Positions 52,403 to 64,000 of a DNA stretch of 64,000 nt are shown piece by piece. The notes beneath the pieces were generated by a model. That model saw nothing but the letters and a program-made list of their open reading frames with translations. It did no database searches and was not told the DNA's origin. Position 1 is the stretch's first letter; every line of letters starts with the position of its first letter. Position numbers and translations under genes: made by a program. The DNA comes from Antennarius striatus (lineage: Eukaryota > Chordata > Actinopteri > Lophiiformes > Antennariidae): NCBI RefSeq assembly GCF_040054535.1, contig NC_090792.1, positions 2,807,001-2,871,000 of the forward strand, written 5' to 3'.

Positions 52403-53195
52403 CTGAATTCATGGCGATACATATATATGAGTGTGATTCTTTACCAAGGAAGTATCGAACCGTTAAAGCATGTGTTTTCCAATCTGCTTTCTGAATTTGA
52501 AGCATTTAGGTCACTTTCAGTAGCATGAGTAAACAGTGTGACCATAGCTTATGGGTCTTTCCTGGATACACAGCCACTTCCAGTAATGTACTCAAATGGC
52601 CTTTTTTTCACAGCACACAGATGATTCTGACTCTCCAAAATAACAATATTGTGGTGCTTTCAATGACGGCATAACTACCTGAGCTCCAGCTCCAGTATGC
52701 TGTACTGAAAATCAACATAACAGAATTTGCATATGCTGCAATACTAATAAATAATACAAATAATAAAAACAAAGATATCTCTCATGTAATGCACCAAACA
52801 TGTGATTGGTCTAATGGCTTCAGCCTTGTTCAGTGGATTAAATGCCCTTGGTGACAAAACATTTATAGTGTTCATTCACACAGATGGAATTTGAGGCTTC
52901 CTTATTGATGCGAGGTTTTTTTTTGTTTTTTTTGTGGTGCATTTTGGCAGAGTGTCTTCTCTCCAGATAATATTTTCATACCCTATGTTCTCCATCAACA
53001 GAGAAGTCCAGTCTTTGAAACTGATGTTCAAATCCTACTGGTACTTTATGTTCATATTCTGTTTTTGTGGTTTATGGAGAATAGCAGATAATAAGGACAT
53101 TTTGCGCCACCCTTCCTCCAGTCAGCCTGCGCTGTTTCCATTTCACTGTACATTTACTGCAATTAATTATATTCAACTTCATCTGCAAATTGTCT

Positions 53196-53412
53196 TTAGG
53201 TGGGAGTGGGTGCGTGAATGGCGTGCGTTTGTTTTTCTTGTGGCTCCACGGTTCGCTGGCGATGCGCCCGGGGTGTCCCCTGCCTCTCACCCATAGCCAG
53301 CAAGAATAGGGTCCAGCAGCACCCGTGATCCACAAAGTGGAGGAAGTTGCTGTGGATAGGCGATTACAGGGGCCTATGGATGGATGGATGGATGGATTGA
53401 TGGATTGATGGA
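53196..53412 (+). repeat. SINE-like repeat with (GATG)n tail
   Basis: GTGGCTCCACGGTTCGCTGG, GGGGTGTCCCCTGCCTCTCA and a GGATGGATGGATGG tail match the 3' half of the repeat family at 57297-57669. The 188-codon reverse frame over it is an artefact. Confidence 0.6.
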
Positions 53413-54229
53413 TGGATGGACGGATGGACGGAATTAACCGTTCATTACAACCTTTGCTAGTGGAGAAAGTCCATTTGTGCTGATATGGAAACATTATATC
53501 ACTTATCATAATAATAGAAATCCTTGCATAAAAATTAAAATGTGGATGAAATTTTTTAAAAAGCAAACAGAATGAGGAAACCAATTTTTGGGGGGTTCCG
53601 TTCAAAGCACATGTGAAATTGTATTGAATTGTGTACATTTTTGTCCAATAAGTTAAAATCTAATTTCCATCAATGTTGTACAATATCTTATCTGTGGCTG
53701 TAAAACTATTTGTCTTGCTTGGGTGGGTCATTACGGTGGAAACTGTTGGCACGGCGATAATAATACGCAGAACAGCAGCTGTCATAAACACCAACCTGAC
53801 TTCAAAATGCTGTTTCTGATGACTCATTTGCTGACTCACTCCCCCTACACATATACAGGTACTGTATATATATGTGCTTCATATCAGCATTTGTGATTTC
53901 CTGTTAGATAATGAGTAAGACGCAAATAAATGCAGTATTAAATACAGGTGTTTTACCAGGTTTATGTCATTTTATATATATACATGTTGTTCTCTATGAT
54001 TTAGGTAAAGAGAACGTTCATCTTTACTTTTTTTTATGCAGACATTGATAACCAGTAACTCTAAGCACATTCAAAAACTAGCAGACCCTGCCCATGTGCA
54101 TGTTTACATAGCTGCCTATTCTTGCAGCAGTACTTAAGCTCTCCTCCACTACTCCACATTCTCTCCTCCTCTCTTTCCTGCGCTTGCAGCTCTTGCTTTA
54201 TCGACAAACTCGTCATCTTTCCTGCAAAA

Positions 54230-58304
<4,075 letters not shown>

Positions 58305-58429
58305 GGTCATCGTGATGTTTTCACTGACAACACGGCTATTCAGTGACCTGCAGCTATGTTGTACTCAGTGTTAACAAAAGATTCATGCACACAATCTTCA
58401 CCGTTGTCTGTGTCGTGCTATTAAATTCT

Positions 58430-61400
58430 ATACTGGATTTTATTTTGTGTGGTGTGTGATTTGCCCTTCTGAGGTTAAGGTGTCTTTGCATGCAGTGTTT
58501 ATTTCCTAGAATTTAAATAGAAGTTATTTCTCCTATTGAATTACCTAATGGGCTCATCTTTGAGGAGCAAAATTTCTCTAATTTTTATGTTTACATGTTG
58601 GCTACTAATGAAAATGTGCTGGCTGTGCAATAGTGTGTTGAAATACAGCTGTTTAAATCTTTTTCAAAGCAGTAAAACAAAGGCACTATCATTGGCAGAG
58701 GATAATCCAGTTAATGATAATCCAATCCCACAGTATATTAAGAGTTCAATATTACCATGTCCTTTGCCCTCTTAGTTAATCCAGGTTACGCAATAACGGT
58801 TGGATCTTTACCTGAACAGATTGTTTACACGTGGAATAGACCCAGCAATTAAATTCCTCCATGGAACTTTTTTGGTATCAAAATAGCATTTGTAGATGAA
58901 TGGATTAAGTATAAATCAGGTGATACGGTATTCTTTCACCATAAGTTATCAATATTTAATCAATAAAGAAATGGCTGAGCCAAAAACGCAAACTTTTCAG
59001 AGTTCACTCATCTTTGCTTTCTAAACATATGTATACTTTAAAATAAAATCATTATATTAACATAACTTGTTTTCACATTCAGTGTAGTTATTAGCGGCAC
59101 AAAAATGTTAAATGTAGAATAATAAAAGTTTTGCAAAATATGGAAGAGATGTAAACAACTATAAAACTGAACAACTACGTAAGATGTGAAGTGAAGCGGT
59201 GCCAGTTAATGACAATAAAACTCTCCCCTCAGTCGGTGTTGGTGATTCAAGCTTATCATGCAGTACAGCATCAAAAGTCATTTCCAGCACAACTTGGTCC
59301 ACGCATCTGTTGTTTTTTTTTAAATGAAAAGGCAAAGAATAAAACCATTCGTCATGCAGATCACTGGACATCTTTACGTTTATGTTCACATGGTACAATT
59401 GTAGCTCCATGCTGCTTTTAAGGCCCAAAAAAGTTTTGCTCCTTTGTAAATTTGTATATGCAAGATCGTCTTTAACCAGGCAGATTTTTTTAAAAATTGT
59501 TATCTGGAAACAATTGTGCAGACTTTATAACAGTACCTTATATGAGTTCCCTATGGACTCCAAGAGTTTTTGTTTCATTTTTTTCCAACAGATTTAATAA
59601 AATCTGTTATCATCATACCCGCTGTGAGAACCTCCTTTGTTACTTTTCTGTTGTTGTTGAAGGTAGTAAGCTGAGCCATCTGTCAGCGTTTCCCCATTGA
59701 TGTTCTTTCTTTACTGCTACCTCATTACACACTCTCTCTGCATGTTCAGCACTTCTGTCTACCTTTCTGATTCTGATTCAAAGCAAACAGTATCCCAAGA
59801 CACACATTGTGTTTGAGCATGCATTTGAGTATTGAGTTGTCGTCCTGCACAGCGATTATGTTGGTGACTTACTAGCTCTCCTATCAGAGGCACACATCCA
59901 TTGAGGTTTTCAATGGCAGTCAATCTATCTTTGATAAAGGCACATATGGCTTCAATAGCAGTCACCAATATGAGTTACACCACAATTCTGGATGTATGTC
60001 ATTCATAGTCTGTGTCCATGCAGAAAGAGAAAATAACCAGTAGGTTGATTCCTAGTAGTCACCTGATTTCATCTGCTATGTTGTGAACTGGTTCCAAAGA
60101 AAAAATCCTCTTGTGCTGAACCCATCAGCACCATCTTTAGGGTCTGGGAGGTGTTGAAGAACCACATTTCACCCAGTCTATGAAATTCCTGTGAATTGGC
60201 ACAAAAGATCTCACATGGATATTCCTGCTGTCAAGGGAGTGTACAACTGTACACTCCCTTGACACTTGTGATTTCTGTGGGGTTGTGTACATAAAACATT
60301 TTGAAGTGTCTTTGTGCCGGGACCATTATAATGTGCACATATACAACAATCATGGAAATAAGCGATATCACTGACTGAGCTGTGTTTTCTGGTAGGAGAC
60401 CACTGATATTCTCGGAGACAATGAGATAATCAAATAATATTTACCAATTTATAGTGATTCCAAGACAAAGAACTTAATTGCAGTTAGCTGGATTTATGCT
60501 GACTTAACATATCGAGATGGGTAGAGACTCGTAGGTTGTTCCATTCTGCAATTTAATTAAATTACTTTTGACTGTCTGCATTGTCAGAATGCTTACAGGT
60601 ATGTGGCCTTCACCAGCAAACACCATCAGCACTTTCCTTTTAGTGGAGCACCAAAGCAGATCAATGATTTACTTCTTTGTTACTACTGCTTTGCTTTTGA
60701 AGCACACACTCATAAATGCTACATAAACCGTTTCATGATCCCAAAGGAAATTTGAGAAACACAAATGTCCATCTCCCCAATATGCAAATCCGCATTACAA
60801 GGAAATGAAAAACTAATCCAGAAACTATTTTACAAGGGAAATATATTCACTGAAAGTTGATGACTCAACGGTATTTTATTTATTGTTTGCTAAATTTAAT
60901 TTTATACAATATATTCAGAGCAACATTCACCAGTAATTCATCAAATGAGATCAGATGCACAACCCTCTTGTCACACGTAAGCTATGCATATTCATAACAG
61001 TCAAGATGCTTCAATGCACAGAATAAACGACCACATTAATCAGTGGTTCTGAAAAGTTAACACAAACAGACCTTACGGTAAAGAAGTGGTCTAAGTATTG
61101 TGAAGCTGGTCCATAATTACAAAGGCAGTGAAAAACTCACAGCTGACAATGATATTAGGAAACCGAAAGATAAACACACCAAATTCTGATTAATATACGT
61201 TTCATTTTCACTACTGCCAACATTTCATTTGAATATTTTTCAGACTTAGTTTTCATGTAACTCTCTTGTTGTTACAGTTTAATCTTTTCTTGAGTCTAAT
61301 TATTTATTTAATGTAATGATTCACCTTCCAGAACCACATTCAACCAGATGCTGATTCACATAGTCTTAATAAAAGACAGTATACAACTAGCCAGATTGTG

Positions 61401-61990
61401 CCCTATGGCGACACAATCTACCTACCAATCATAGGTAGATCTACACAACTACACTCTCAGAAGGAAGGGTCCCCTGAGGATTATTCACAGATTGACTCTA
61501 TCTAAAACCATTAGACAGAACCATAGTCGCTCCCTTCTTTTGACAGATTTCAAAAGAATTTGTCAAACGAAATGGTTCTACAAAAAAGTGGTTATTTAAA
61601 GAACAATGTTTGAAAAAGCAAGTACCTGAAGAACCTCAACACACTTATCTTTTTCCCCTTTTCTTGCATAACCACTGCTGGAAATCATTATTGGATGACT
61701 GATGACAGCCAAACATACCTGTGGGAAACTCTGAGGGAACGTTTGATAGGATATTCAGGACATCCTCGTCCCGTTGGCTGCTGCACCTTTTTAACAGCAG
61801 CTGATGGATCTTTTTGGAACCTTCTTTTCTTAGTGTGTGCTTGCTGTTTGTGTAGTCTTACGTTATCTGTTGCCTTGATTCAGGTCAGTTCATTGACCCC
61901 AGAGGAAGGTGGACAGGGCTGAGCTGCTGTTACAGTAAATATAACCATCAAGTCCAGGAACCTTTCATTCCGGTGTTTTAATTCATTGCT
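58430..61990. other. Intergenic between the two ADH genes
   Basis: AT-rich sequence with no recognised exon. It holds a perfect hairpin at 60229-60264 and a stretch near 61380-61660 rich in AGAACC/GGTTCT-like motifs that may be a decayed repeat. Confidence 0.45.
60229..60264. repeat. Perfect hairpin, 17-bp arms, 2-base loop
   Basis: TGTCAAGGGAGTGTACA, AC, then its exact reverse complement TGTACACTCCCTTGACA. Confidence 0.95.
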
Positions 61991-62002
61991 GTTTTTTTAG
62001 AG

Positions 62003-63253
<1,251 letters not shown>

Positions 63254-63380
63254 GTCAGTTTGAAATACAATGAAACATGTTGGTGTACTTTTTCAAAAAC
63301 TGTGTTATAACTATTTTCTTGTTCTGTCAGAATACCCTGTCTGTAAGTACAATACAGCTGTTCGCTTTATTCGCTTTGTA

Positions 63381-63760
63381 GGGGCGGCAGTGGCTCAGTG
63401 GTAAAGCGGGCGGTAGAGCGGGTCGTCCTATGATTTAAGATCGGCGGTTCGATTCCCGCTCCCGCCCCCCCAAAAATACCCGGAGGTGAGCTAACAGTGG
63501 GAGGTGTCAGCTCATCTCCAGAGCACTGCCGAGGCACCCTTGAGCAAGGTGCCGTCCCCTTTACAAATTGCTCATTTGAGGCGCACCAAGAAGGAGCTGC
63601 CTGCCACTCTACCTCCCCTGCATGCCTACAGGCCCCTTTGTGTGTGTGTGTGTGTGTGTGATACAGGGGCCTGTACTCACAAATATGTATGCATGCGTTT
63701 GTAATCAGTAGCTGGAGTGTGCTTTCTTAATTTCCCTTCGGGGATCAAACCAGTATATAA
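63381..63760 (+). mobile_element. tRNA-derived SINE in ADH-2 intron 3
   Basis: The head GGGGCGGCAGTGGCTCAGTG contains a pol III A box, and GGCGGTTCGATTCCCGC contains a B box. The body has CACCCTTGAGCAAGGTGCCG, a (GT)n run at 63641-63660 and the tail CTTCGGGGATCAAACCAGTA. It matches 10085-10513 and 20195-20515. Confidence 0.8.
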
Positions 63761-63792
63761 AATTTTTTTAAAAAAATTATGGTTCTAAAATA

Positions 63793-64000
63793 CAGTATGC
63801 CCTCGCGCATTCGAGCATCAACACTCACGACTTCACCTCATTGCTGATTAGTAGGTAGTCACGTGATTCCATACCCGCATTCTATTGGCTGACAGAATCA
63901 GGAAGTGCATTGCATTCCGTGAGTCTCGGAATGCAATGCACTTCCATGAGACACAAAAGTGCTTTAAACAGTGAATAAGAGTGTGGGAAAAAGGTAATAC
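63793..64000 (+). mobile_element. TA-flanked MITE, cut by window end
   Basis: Begins CAGTATGCCCTCGCGCATTC after TA. It contains AGTAGGTAGTCACGTGATTC, TCTATTGGCTGACAG and CACAAAAGTGCTTTAAACAG, in the order of the copies at 54817 and 20784. An internal inverted repeat (GAAGTGCATTGCATTCCG / CGGAATGCAATGCACTTC) surrounds TGAGTCT near 63902-63944. Confidence 0.65.

Noticed and set aside
53072..53638. 188-codon reverse-strand frame
   Set aside because: It crosses a SINE and its GATG tail (poly HPSI residues) with no domain.

Overview
The window reads as vertebrate nuclear DNA, most likely from a teleost fish. It is AT-rich, with short GT/AG-bounded exons in long introns, abundant microsatellites, tRNA-headed SINEs, LINE 3' fragments and small DNA transposons. 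No bacterial-style operon, CRISPR array or phage feature was seen. Everything here was read by eye, so exon borders rest on frame continuity, splice dinucleotides and remembered family alignments.

Layout. Positions 1-29700 are mostly repeats. They hold one reverse-strand C2H2 zinc-finger gene (about 5290-6515) carrying two apparent frameshifts, an L2/CR1-like reverse-transcriptase relic (about 6975-8090), an RTE-like LINE 3' end (about 24650-25075), two hAT-type fragments and many SINE copies. Positions 29700-47270 hold a complete sptlc2 gene: promoter, 12 coding exons encoding 572 residues, and 3'UTR. It encodes the catalytic PLP-binding subunit of serine palmitoyltransferase, the first step of sphingolipid synthesis. 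Its intron 9 carries an internally deleted Tigger/pogo-type transposon with terminal inverted repeats and a surviving piece of transposase.

Positions 52180-64000 hold an alcohol dehydrogenase cluster on the + strand. It consists of a lone decayed copy of exon 6 (52184-52402), a complete nine-exon zinc-dependent ADH of 378 residues (54230-58304), and the first three coding exons of a second ADH (62003-63253) that continues beyond the window. The two genes share exon lengths and very similar sequence, so they are tandem duplicates. The type is the fish class I/ADH8-like medium-chain dehydrogenase.

The two metabolic genes are neighbours, but nothing in the sequence says they act together. I found no previously undescribed biological system. 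The items most worth checking are the TAGG-repeat frameshift in the zinc-finger gene, the still-open ADH exon-6 relic, the transposase fragment in sptlc2 intron 9, a family of TA-flanked MITEs (one apparently interrupted by a possible solo LTR), and a duplicated 59-bp segment that carries a polyadenylation signal downstream of sptlc2.
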